Positions 1 to 7,082 of a DNA stretch of 64,000 bases are shown in pieces. Location of the stretch: contig NZ_KI421478.1 in the NCBI RefSeq assembly GCF_000472925.1, positions 74,907-138,906 of the forward strand, in the 5' to 3' direction. This DNA comes from Bradyrhizobium sp. Ec3.3 (lineage in GTDB: Bacteria > Pseudomonadota > Alphaproteobacteria > Rhizobiales > Xanthobacteraceae). The translations under genes were made by a program, and so were the position numbers. The stretch's first letter is position 1. Each line of letters starts with the position of its first letter. Below the pieces are notes generated by a model. That model made no database searches and was not told where the DNA came from. It worked only from the letters and a program-made list of their open reading frames with translations.

Positions 1-204
1 GCGCTCGCCGGCGTGCTGGGCTCGATGATGGCGCTGGAAGCAATCCGTGAGATCGTCGGCTTCGGCGAGGGCCTGGTCGGCCGTCTGTTGATGCTGGATG
101 CGCGCGCGATGCGCTTCGAGACGCTGCGCTACGCGCGCGATCCGGCCAATCCGCTCAACGGCGATGGACCCGTCTTCGACGATCTGAGCATCCACCGCGA
201 GTAG
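1..204 (+). CDS. C-terminal fragment of a MoeB/ThiF/HesA-family adenylyltransferase
   Basis: Only the last 67 codons are inside the window and the reading frame is open from base 1. The segment GSMMALEAIREIVGFGEGL, followed by a strand resembling LLMLDARAMRFETL, matches the end of MoeB/HesA/ThiF E1-like enzymes, which adenylate the C-terminal glycine of MoaD or ThiS during molybdopterin or thiamine synthesis. Classical MoeB proteins carry a second zinc CxxC pair near the end (type DPxCPxCG). Here the equivalent is RDPANPLNG, with no cysteine, so this lineage appears to have lost the zinc site or uses a variant fold. The ATP-binding domain lies outside the window, so MoeB, ThiF and HesA cannot be told apart with certainty. 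Confidence 0.75.
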   Translation, partial: ALAGVLGSMMALEAIREIVGFGEGLVGRLLMLDARAMRFETLRYARDPANPLNGDGPVFDDLSIHRE

Positions 205-216
205 TGGCGGGCTTGC

Positions 217-1224
217 TCAGCGCGCGAGCGGCCGCTCGCTGTCCAGATGTGCCATCTGCTCGGCGGCATAGCGCGTGCCGGAGGCGACATCCGGCGGGAA
301 GGCTTTTGCGAGCGCCGCAAGATGCGCCGGCGTCAGTGTCACCTTGGTCGAGCCGAGCGCCTCGGTGAGACGGTTGCGGGTGCGGGCGCCGACCAGCGGC
401 ACGATCTCCTTGCCCTGCGCCGCCACCCACGCGATCGCAACCTGCGCCGGCGTGGCACCGATCTCGGTAGCGATCGCACGCAGCGAGTCGACAAGCGCGA
501 GATTGGCGTCGAGGTTCGCCCCGTGGAAGCGCGGGGTCATCAACCGGTAATCCCTGCCGGCCTTGCCGCTGTCCTTTGTCCAGTGGCCGCTGATCAGACC
601 GCGCGACAGCACGCCATAGGCGGTGATGCCGATGCCGAGCTCGCGGCAGGTCTTCAAAATATCGCGCTCGATGCCGCGCGCGATCAGCGAATATTCGATC
701 TGGAGATCGACGATCGGATGTACGGCGTGCGCGCGGCGAATGGTGTCGGAGCCAACCTCGGACAGGCCGATATGCCTGATGTAGCCGGCCTTCACCAGCT
801 CGGCGATTCCGCCGATCGGCTCCTCGATCGGAACATTGGGATCGAGCCGCGCCGGGCGATAGATGTCGATGTAATCGGTGCCGAGCCGCTGAAGCGAATA
901 GGCGAGGAAGTTCTTGATCGCGGCCGGCCGGCAATCGATTCCGGCGAATTCACCGGCGGGTCCGCGCAGCGCGCCGAATTTGACGCTGAGCTGCACCTTG
1001 TCGCGCGGGCGATCCTTCAACGCTTCCCGGATCAGCATTTCATTGTGGCCCATGGCGTAAAAGTCGCCGGTGTCGAGCAGCGTGATGCCCGCATCGAGCG
1101 CCGCATGGATCGTGGCGATGCTCTCATCGCGGTCGGCCGGTCCGTAGACCTCCGACATGCCCATGCAGCCGAGACCGATCGCAGTGACGGTGGGGCCGGT
1201 TGAACCGAGTTTGCGCTGTTCCAT
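217..1224 (-). CDS. Aldo/keto reductase with a substituted catalytic histidine
   Basis: This 335-aa protein is a full-length NAD(P)H-dependent aldo/keto reductase of the AKR13/YhdN-like type (TIM barrel). The N-terminus KLGSTGPTVTAIGLGCMGMS is typical. The tetrad residues Asp51, Tyr56 (in DTGDFYAMG) and Lys82 (SVKFG) are visible. The fourth, normally His in a YxQHRxDP-type motif, is Ala125 here (YRPARLDP). Late residues SLRAIATEIG and the GART segment fit the cofactor-binding end of the barrel. A GAGGAG ribosome site precedes the ATG. The gene is divergent from a LysR regulator that may control it. Substrate unknown. Confidence 0.9.
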   Translation of the reverse strand: MEQRKLGSTGPTVTAIGLGCMGMSEVYGPADRDESIATIHAALDAGITLLDTGDFYAMGHNEMLIREALKDRPRDKVQLSVKFGALRGPAGEFAGIDCRPAAIKNFLAYSLQRLGTDYIDIYRPARLDPNVPIEEPIGGIAELVKAGYIRHIGLSEVGSDTIRRAHAVHPIVDLQIEYSLIARGIERDILKTCRELGIGITAYGVLSRGLISGHWTKDSGKAGRDYRLMTPRFHGANLDANLALVDSLRAIATEIGATPAQVAIAWVAAQGKEIVPLVGARTRNRLTEALGSTKVTLTPAHLAALAKAFPPDVASGTRYAAEQMAHLDSERPLAR

Positions 1225-1321
1225 GATGGCTCTCCTCGAATGGCGGGCAGGCTGCGCCGCGTGATGAGGTCAGATATGCGCATGGCCGATTACGCCGATA
1301 AGCTGGACAATTCAGAATAGC

Positions 1322-1341
1322 TTGTTCATCATATCGAACAA
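1322..1341. promoter_or_regulatory. Palindromic operator over the LysR start codon
   Basis: TTGTTC (1322-1327) and GAACAA (1336-1341) form a perfect inverted repeat with an 8-bp spacer. Its right end includes the A of the ATG of the divergent LysR gene. LysR-type regulators usually bind a dyad between their own gene and the divergent target, so this is a natural autoregulatory site. That role is inferred. Confidence 0.45.
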
Positions 1342-2252
1342 TGGCCGATCCTGACCTGCGTGATCTCGACGTCTTCGTTGCTGTCGCCCGCACCCGCAAC
1401 TTCCGGCGCGCGGCGCAGGACATTCGCGTATCCGTGTCGAGTCTCAGTCAGCGCCTACGAGATCTGGAGGAGCGCCTCGGCGTCCGTCTGATGAACCGCA
1501 CCACCCGCAGCGTCGCGCTGACCGAGGCAGGCGAGCTGCTGCTGTCGCGCGTGGCCCCGGCGCTGCGGGATGTTGGTAATGCCCTCGATCAGGTCCGGGG
1601 CCTGCGCGAGGTTGCGTCGGGCCGCCTGCGCATCAATGCGCCGCCGCCGGCGGTCGATCTGGTGTTGGCACCGATGGTCGGGCCGTTCCTCGCGGCCTAT
1701 CCGCAGGTCGATCTCGACATCGTTTCCGAAAGCGGTTTCGTCGACATCGTCAGTGCGGGCTTCGATGCCGGCGTGCGCTATGGCGAGCATCTCGCGCAGG
1801 ACATGGTGGCGATCTCGCTGAGCGGTCCGCAAAGCTATGTCGTCGTCGCATCACCCGATTACGTCGCGCGGCGCGGCATGCCCCGGCACCCGAAAGATTT
1901 GCTCGACCATGATTGCATCCGCGCCCGCTACAGCAGCGGCGTCATGCACGATTGGGAATTCGAGAAGGGCGGCCAGATCATGAAAGTCGATCCACCGGCC
2001 AAGCTGATCTCGACCAACATGGGTCTTGCCATGCGTGCCGCGCTGGACGGCGCTGGCATCTGGGCAAGCCTTGATGGCTATGTCGGCGAAGCCCTGAAGT
2101 CCGGTGCGCTGGTGAGCATGCTGGAGGATTGGTGCGAGCCGTTTCCGGGACCGTTCCTGTACTATCCGAGCCGGCGCCAAACGCCGCCCGCGCTGCGCGC
2201 CTTCATCGATTTCGTCGCCGGCTGGCGCAAACGCGAGACGCGCGAACAATAA
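1341..2252 (+). CDS. LysR-family transcriptional regulator
   Basis: A 303-aa LysR-type regulator. The N-terminal winged helix-turn-helix (about residues 5-65) includes FRRAAQDIRVSVSSLSQRL and the recognition segment RLGVRLMNRTTRSVALTEAG. The rest (about 90-295) is a periplasmic-binding-like effector domain (RLRINAPPPAVDLVLAPMVG). It resembles the AaeR/DsdC-like group that often sits divergent to oxidoreductases, and here it is divergent from the aldo/keto reductase with 116 bp between starts. No clear Shine-Dalgarno precedes the ATG because an inverted repeat occupies that position. Effector unknown. Confidence 0.9.
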   Translation: MADPDLRDLDVFVAVARTRNFRRAAQDIRVSVSSLSQRLRDLEERLGVRLMNRTTRSVALTEAGELLLSRVAPALRDVGNALDQVRGLREVASGRLRINAPPPAVDLVLAPMVGPFLAAYPQVDLDIVSESGFVDIVSAGFDAGVRYGEHLAQDMVAISLSGPQSYVVVASPDYVARRGMPRHPKDLLDHDCIRARYSSGVMHDWEFEKGGQIMKVDPPAKLISTNMGLAMRAALDGAGIWASLDGYVGEALKSGALVSMLEDWCEPFPGPFLYYPSRRQTPPALRAFIDFVAGWRKRETREQ

Positions 2253-2255
2253 ATC

Positions 2256-3257
2256 TCAGAGCATGCTCGGTAGCACGCGATCCGGCGGCTTGTGAGCGTC
2301 GAGGAAGGTGCGGATGTTGATGATCACCTTCTCGCCCATGTCGACGCGGCCTTCGATGGTGGCCGAGCCCATGTGCGGCAGCAGCGTCACCTTGCCGGCT
2401 TTCGCGAGCCGCACCAGCTTCGGATTGACCGCGGGCTCGTGCTCGTAGACGTCGAGGCCGGCGCCGCCGATCTCGCCGGCTTCGATCAGCTTGATCAGCG
2501 TATCCTCGTCGGTCACCTCGCCGCGCGCGGTGTTGACGATATAGGCCTCTTTCCGGATCAGCTTCAGCCGCCGTGCCGAGAGCAGGTGATAGGTCGCAGG
2601 CGTGTGCGGACAGTTCACCGAGATGATGTCCATCCGCGCCAGCATCTGGTCGAGGCTTTCCCAATAGGTCGCGCCAAGCTCCTCAGCGATCTTCGGGGCG
2701 ACGGGACGGCGATTGTGATAGTGGATCTGCAGGCCGAAGGCGCGGGCACGGCGCGCCACGGCCTGGCCGATGCGGCCCATGCCGACAATGCCGAGGCGCT
2801 TGCCGCCGATGCGATGGCCGAGCATCCAGGTCGGCGACCAGCCCGCCCAGGGTTTGCCTTCCGTGAGCACCGAGGCGCCCTCGATCAGCCGGCGCGGCAC
2901 CGCGAGGATCAGCGCCATGGTCATGTCGGCGGTGTCCTCGGTCAGAACCTTCGGCGTGTTGGTGACGGTGATGCCGCGCGCATGCGCCGCCTCGACGTCG
3001 ATATTGTCGACACCGTTGCCGAAATTCGCGATCAGGCGAAGCTTGCAGTCGGGCTGGTTGATGATGTCGGCGTTGATATGGTCGGTCACCGTCGGGACCA
3101 GCACTTCGGCCGTGCGCGCGGCCTCCGCGATCTGCTCCCGCGACATCGGGGTGTCGTCAAGATTGATCCGGGCGTCGAACAATTCGCGCATGCGCGTCTC
3201 GATCGAGTCCGGCAGCTTGCGTGTCACGACGACGAGGGGTTTTTTCTTGACCGACAT
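2256..3257 (-). CDS. D-isomer-specific 2-hydroxyacid dehydrogenase (glyoxylate/hydroxypyruvate reductase-like)
   Basis: 333 aa. The Rossmann nucleotide-binding motif GIVGMGRIGQAVARRA lies near the middle. Arg in NTARGE, Glu in YEHEP and His in LLPHMGSAT are the expected catalytic Arg-Glu-His of the family. The HNRRP segment after the second strand of the fold puts two arginines where NADP-preferring GhrB/glyoxylate reductases have them, so NADPH use is likely. It should reduce glyoxylate or hydroxypyruvate to glycolate or glycerate. It is convergent with the LysR gene, with 3 bp between the stop codons. The 259 bp upstream hold no recognised gene. Confidence 0.88.
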   Translation of the reverse strand: MSVKKKPLVVVTRKLPDSIETRMRELFDARINLDDTPMSREQIAEAARTAEVLVPTVTDHINADIINQPDCKLRLIANFGNGVDNIDVEAAHARGITVTNTPKVLTEDTADMTMALILAVPRRLIEGASVLTEGKPWAGWSPTWMLGHRIGGKRLGIVGMGRIGQAVARRARAFGLQIHYHNRRPVAPKIAEELGATYWESLDQMLARMDIISVNCPHTPATYHLLSARRLKLIRKEAYIVNTARGEVTDEDTLIKLIEAGEIGGAGLDVYEHEPAVNPKLVRLAKAGKVTLLPHMGSATIEGRVDMGEKVIINIRTFLDAHKPPDRVLPSML

Positions 3258-3516
3258 GTCCTGCTCTCATGAGGCTTCGCTGGCCGCCTCTGTGGTCAAA
3301 GGCTTACCGTTCAGACCTCATTAACCCGGTTGTTCGACACTGGCCTTGCCGCATCGTCCCCGGCGTTTCCTTCAAGCTCTCCCGACGTTTCCGGCCGGAA
3401 AATCGGGCCAAACTGGTTTGTTAGACGCTCGTCCTCTCTAGCAGATGGCCGGGCCAAGACAAGAACCACGGCAGCGGAGGGAAAGACCCGCGTGGGGCGG
3501 GGAGAGGACATGCGGC

Positions 3517-4113
3517 ATGGATTTGGAAGTGATTTCTCGGAATTCGGCTCGCTTGCGCCAGGGTTCCGGCAGGAGACGGGTCGTGATGGCGTTGGGGCGT
3601 TTTTGGTCGGTGGTGGTGCTCGTCTTGGGTTGGCTGGGCGCATCGGTCAGCCCCGGACATTCGGCCAAGGACGCGGTTCAGACCGCGAGCGGCCTTCCCG
3701 TGCCGCGCTATGTCAGCCTCAAATCCGACCATGTGAATGTCCGCGCCGGCCCGACCAAGGACAACGATGTGGCCTGGGTCTACACCCGCGCCGGCCTGCC
3801 GGTCGAAATTACCGCCGAGTTCGAGAACTGGCGCCGGGTGCGCGATTCCGAAGGCGCCGAGGGCTGGGTCTATCATTCATTGCTGTCGGGGCGCCGCACC
3901 GCGGTCGTCACCATGAAGCACAAGGACGATCTCGCGCCGATCTATGATCGCGCCGACACCGAGAGCGCGGTCGCCGCAAAGCTCCAGGCCGGCGTCGTCG
4001 CCCAGGTCAAGAAATGCACCACAGGCTGGTGCCACGTCATGGGCAACGGTTTCGACGGCTGGATCCAGCAGGAGCGGCTCTGGGGCGTCTACTCCGACGA
4101 GCTGGTGAACTGA
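3517..4113 (+). CDS. Exported SH3-domain protein
   Basis: 198 aa. The ATG at 3517 is preferred because GGAGAGGA lies 8 nt upstream; the frame is open back to 3445. A basic N-terminus followed by a hydrophobic stretch (ALGRFWSVVVLVLGWLGA) looks like a signal peptide or anchor. The mature part has two bacterial SH3-like units: YVSLKSDHVNVRAGP with GWVYHSLL, and LAPIYDRADTESAVAAKLQ with GWIQQERLWGVY. Such proteins usually act in the periplasm on or near peptidoglycan. No hydrolase domain is present. Function in Bradyrhizobium is unknown to me. Confidence 0.85.
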   Translation: MDLEVISRNSARLRQGSGRRRVVMALGRFWSVVVLVLGWLGASVSPGHSAKDAVQTASGLPVPRYVSLKSDHVNVRAGPTKDNDVAWVYTRAGLPVEITAEFENWRRVRDSEGAEGWVYHSLLSGRRTAVVTMKHKDDLAPIYDRADTESAVAAKLQAGVVAQVKKCTTGWCHVMGNGFDGWIQQERLWGVYSDELVN

Positions 4114-4123
4114 CGCCGCAGGC

Positions 4124-4227
4124 GTCATCCCGGGGCGATGCGTCAGCATCGCAATCCGGGATCTCGAGATTCCCCGAAGCGCAATTGCGCTCGGAGGTCT
4201 GGTGCTCGCGCACCATCCCGGAATGAC
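4124..4227. repeat. Intergenic palindromic repeat, family B copy 1
   Basis: Starts GTCATCCCGGGGCGATGC and ends CATCCCGGAATGAC, so the ends are inverted copies. Related elements lie at 26981-27058 and 35488-35580. It sits between the convergent SH3-protein gene and irr. Confidence 0.75.
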
Positions 4228-4234
4228 CACGCAA

Positions 4235-4263
4235 ATAAAAATGGCCGGGACAAGCCCGGCCAT
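4235..4263 (-). terminator. Intrinsic terminator of irr
   Basis: On the minus strand ATGGCCGGG, a 5-nt loop and CCCGGCCAT form a perfect 9-bp stem followed by a T-rich tract. It lies 28 bp after the irr stop codon. Confidence 0.85.
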
Positions 4264-4290
4264 GACGATCTCTCGTCCTGTTTCGAGAAC

Positions 4291-4782
4291 TCAGCGCTTC
4301 TTGCGCAGGCGCACCACCATGTCGATGCGCGCGATCTCGTAGCCCTCGGGCACGTCGGGCATCTTCGAGAGCGCCAGATGCGGGTCGGGAATGTCGACCA
4401 GCTCGTGGCTGTTCTCGAGATAATAGTGGTGGTGCGTGGTGACGTTGGTGTCGAAATAGGTCTTGGTGCCGTCGACGCTGACCTGGCGCAGCAGACCGGC
4501 ATCGGTAAGCTGGTTCAGCGTGTTGTAGACGGTCGCCAGCGACACCGGAACCTTGGCCAGCGTCGCTTCCTCGTAGAGCATTTCGGCGGTGAGGTGCCGG
4601 GCACCCTTGCCGAACAGCAGCCAGCCCAGCGCCATGCGCTGGCGCGTCGGGCGAAGCCCGGCGGCCTGGAGCATTTCGTTGACGTCGTGCCACGGGCAGC
4701 CGGTCAGGGCCGGCTGGCGTCCGGAGTGGAGGGACGCGGAATGGGCGGTTTCGTCATGGTGGTTCGGGGCGCTATCGCTCAT
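4291..4782 (-). CDS. irr: Iron response regulator Irr (Fur superfamily)
   Basis: 163 aa, the length of B. japonicum Irr. A heme regulatory motif GCPWH spans residues 28-32 (Cys29), and a His triplet at 117-119 (TTHHHYYLE) is the second heme site described in that protein. The winged-helix domain runs from GLRPTRQRM to VSLATVYNTLNQL, with the Fur-type dimerisation domain after it. In rhizobia Irr accumulates under iron limitation, represses heme synthesis and activates iron uptake genes through the ICE motif, and is degraded when heme is delivered by ferrochelatase. Those facts are known for the family; the motifs here support the same behaviour. The gene is divergent from fabA. Confidence 0.97.
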   Translation of the reverse strand: MSDSAPNHHDETAHSASLHSGRQPALTGCPWHDVNEMLQAAGLRPTRQRMALGWLLFGKGARHLTAEMLYEEATLAKVPVSLATVYNTLNQLTDAGLLRQVSVDGTKTYFDTNVTTHHHYYLENSHELVDIPDPHLALSKMPDVPEGYEIARIDMVVRLRKKR

Positions 4783-4824
4783 TTCCGATTTCAGGGCACG
4801 CGAGGAAAAACACTATTGTTCTGC

Positions 4825-4853
4825 AATATATGGACGGATAGATGCAGATGCAA
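4825..4853 (-). promoter_or_regulatory. irr promoter with Fur-type tandem hexamers
   Basis: On the minus strand TTGCAT (4848-4853), 17 bp and TATATT (4825-4830) fit a housekeeping promoter, 43-71 bp upstream of the irr ATG. Two direct TGCATC hexamers followed by a weaker TATCCG (4835-4852) overlap the -35 box and spacer. Fur of B. japonicum is reported to bind three imperfect hexamer repeats in the irr promoter, and this matches that description. Confidence 0.7.
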
Positions 4854-4863
4854 GTTTCTCGCA

Positions 4864-4880
4864 ACTAGAGCGGTTCTAAG
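4864..4880. promoter_or_regulatory. ICE-like imperfect dyad upstream of irr
   Basis: TAGA (4866-4869) and TCTA (4875-4878) are separated by 5 bp, the half-site geometry of the Irr-binding ICE motif (TTTAGAA-type arms). The right arm GTTCTAAG is good and the left arm ACTAGAGC is degenerate. It could allow Irr to act on irr or on divergent fabA. Predicted from pattern only. Apart from this site and the irr promoter I see nothing else certain in the 352-bp irr-fabA gap. Confidence 0.4.
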
Positions 4881-5134
4881 TCGGTCCGGAACCGGGACGA
4901 GATGCGATCATTTTACCCTGTAAAGGGCGCTTTGACGCCGGGAGGGCCTATGATAGAGAGCGCGCGGTCCCGCTTAACCGATTTTGGCGCAGCCGGGCTC
5001 AACGAGGCTTGGCCCGCGGTCCGTCCGGTCACGCGGTTTTCGCGCCTGACAACGGCGAATGGCGCTCCTTCCGTCGAGAAACGGGGCCATTCTCGCCAAA
5101 ACTGCCCCATCGGGATTTGAACAGAGGCTCCGGG

Positions 5135-5656
5135 ATGCTGAACAGGCGCAACGGTTACGAATACGAGGATTTGCTGGCGTGTGCCCGCGGCGAGATGTTC
5201 GGCCCAGGCAACGCCCAGTTGCCGCTGCCGCCGATGCTGATGTTCGACCGCATCACGGAAATTTCGGATACCGGCGGCGAGTTCGGCAAGGGGCTGGTGC
5301 GGGCCGAGCTCGACGTCAAGCCGGACCTCTGGTTCTTCGGCTGCCATTTCAAGAACGACCCGGTGATGCCGGGCTGCCTAGGCCTCGACGCGCTCTGGCA
5401 GATGGTCGGGTTCTACCTCGGCTGGATCGGCGGCGAGGGACGCGGCCGCGCGCTGGGGTTGAGCGAGTTGAAGTTCGGCGGCCAGGTGCTGCCCGAGGCC
5501 CGCAAGGTCGTGTACCAGGTCGATATCAAGCGCGTAATGCGCTCAAAGCTGGTGTTGGGCATTGCCGACGGGTGGCTTTCGGTCGACGACACGATTATCT
5601 ATCGCGCCAAGGATCTGAAGGTCGGCCTGTTCAAGCAGGGCACGAGCCTGGGCTGA
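5135..5656 (+). CDS. fabA: 3-hydroxydecanoyl-ACP dehydratase/isomerase
   Basis: 173 aa, normal for FabA. The start at 5135 (MLNRRNGYEYEDLL) is preceded by AGAGG at 6-bp spacing; the frame extends further upstream but without homology. The hot-dog fold carries active-site His71 in WFFGCHFKNDPVMPG and Asp85 in GCLGLDALWQMVG, equivalent to E. coli His70 and Asp84. FabA dehydrates 3-hydroxydecanoyl-ACP and isomerises the trans-2 to the cis-3 product, the entry to unsaturated fatty acids. It is the first gene of a fabA-fabB-fabI set, with 48 bp to fabB. Confidence 0.97.
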   Translation: MLNRRNGYEYEDLLACARGEMFGPGNAQLPLPPMLMFDRITEISDTGGEFGKGLVRAELDVKPDLWFFGCHFKNDPVMPGCLGLDALWQMVGFYLGWIGGEGRGRALGLSELKFGGQVLPEARKVVYQVDIKRVMRSKLVLGIADGWLSVDDTIIYRAKDLKVGLFKQGTSLG

Positions 5657-5704
5657 AGCAAGGCGCATCAATTTGAAGGCGACAACGATTAGGGCGAGGC
5701 GGTC

Positions 5705-6928
5705 ATGAGGCGGGTTGTGGTCACCGGGATGGGCATTGTCTCGTCCATCGGAAACAACACCCAGGAAGTGCTTGCGAGCCTTCACGAGGCGAAGTCAGGC
5801 ATCTCGCGGGCAGAGAAATATGCCGAGATGGGCTTCCGCTCGCAGGTGCAGGGCGAGCCGACGCTCGATCCCGCCGCTGTGATCGACCGGCGCGCGATGC
5901 GCTTCCTCGGCCAGGGCGCCGCGTGGAATCACATCGCAATGGAGCAGGCGATCCAGGATTCCGGCCTCGGGCCTGACGAAGTCTCCAACATCCGCACCGG
6001 CATCATTATGGGCTCAGGCGGCCCGTCGGCCCGCACCATCGTCGAATCCGCCGACATTACCCGCAGCAAGGGACCGAAGCGTGTCGGACCTTTCGCGGTG
6101 CCGAAGGCGATGTCGTCGACGGCGTCCGCGACGCTCGCGACCTGGTTCAAGATCAAGGGCGTGAACTATTCGATCTCGTCGGCCTGTGCGACGTCGAACC
6201 ATTGCATCGGCAATGCCTACGAGACGATCCAGATCGGCAAGCAGGACATCATCTTCGCCGGCGGTTGCGAGGAATTGGACTGGTCGCTGTCGGTCCTGTT
6301 CGACGCCATGGGCGCGATGTCCTCGAAATACAACGACACGCCCGCCACCGCCTCGCGTCCCTATGACGTCAATCGCGACGGCTTCGTCATCGCAGGCGGC
6401 GCCGGTGTGCTGGTGCTGGAAGAGCTCGAGCATGCCAAGGCGCGCGGCGCGCGCATCTATGGCGAGATCGTCGGTTATGGCGCGACGTCGGATGGTTACG
6501 ACATGGTCGCGCCGTCGGGTGAAGGCGCCGACCGCTGCATGCGCATGGCGATGTCGACCGTCAAGACCAAGGTCGATTACATCAACCCGCACGCCACCTC
6601 GACGCCGGCGGGTGATCCGCCGGAGATCGAGGCGATCCGGAAGGTGTTCGGCGTCGGCGAGAAGTGCCCGCCGATCTCCGCCACCAAGGCGCTCACCGGC
6701 CATTCGCTGGGCGCAACCGGCGTGCAGGAGGCGATTTACTCGCTGCTGATGATGAACAACGGCTTCATCTGCGAGAGCGCGCACATCCAGGAGCTCGATC
6801 CGGTGTTCGCCGACATGCCGATCGTGCGCAAGCGCATCGACAACGCCAAGATCGGCACCGTGCTGTCGAACTCCTTCGGCTTCGGCGGCACCAACGCCAC
6901 GCTGGTGTTCAGCCGGCTGGATGCGTGA
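5705..6928 (+). CDS. fabB: 3-oxoacyl-ACP synthase I
   Basis: 407 aa. The Cys-His-His triad of condensing enzymes is present: Cys161 in SSACATSNHCIG, His296 in NPHATSTPAGDP and His333 in ALTGHSLGATG. The start MRRVVVTGMGIVSSIG is typical of KAS I/II. Linkage to fabA and lack of a nearby acpP mark it as FabB, which elongates the cis-3-decenoyl-ACP made by FabA. Probably cotranscribed with fabA; a palindromic repeat follows it before fabI. Confidence 0.96.
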   Translation: MRRVVVTGMGIVSSIGNNTQEVLASLHEAKSGISRAEKYAEMGFRSQVQGEPTLDPAAVIDRRAMRFLGQGAAWNHIAMEQAIQDSGLGPDEVSNIRTGIIMGSGGPSARTIVESADITRSKGPKRVGPFAVPKAMSSTASATLATWFKIKGVNYSISSACATSNHCIGNAYETIQIGKQDIIFAGGCEELDWSLSVLFDAMGAMSSKYNDTPATASRPYDVNRDGFVIAGGAGVLVLEELEHAKARGARIYGEIVGYGATSDGYDMVAPSGEGADRCMRMAMSTVKTKVDYINPHATSTPAGDPPEIEAIRKVFGVGEKCPPISATKALTGHSLGATGVQEAIYSLLMMNNGFICESAHIQELDPVFADMPIVRKRIDNAKIGTVLSNSFGFGGTNATLVFSRLDA

Positions 6929-6940
6929 TTGTTCGATTTG

Positions 6941-7059
6941 GTCATGCCCCGCGAAGGCGGGCCATCCAGTACGCCGCGGCCTCTCGATTTATCACGAACC
7001 GTCCTGGAATACTGGATCGCCCGCTCCAGTGCGCAAGTGCGCACAAGGCGGGCGATGAC
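6941..7059. repeat. Intergenic palindromic repeat, family A copy 1
   Basis: About 119 bp between fabB and fabI, bounded by GTCATGCCCCGCGAAGGCGG and GGCGGGCGATGAC, with an internal dyad ATCCAGTAcgcc / GGAATACTGGAT. A sibling in the opposite orientation is at 44095-44196, sharing CATCCAGTACGCCGCGGCCT. Confidence 0.85.
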
Positions 7060-7082
7060 GTCGAAATGGGAGCTATGAGGCG

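Noticed and set aside
4942..4953. Possible -10 TATGAT box upstream of fabA
   Set aside because: The nearest TTGACG lies only 11 bp upstream, too close for a normal promoter.
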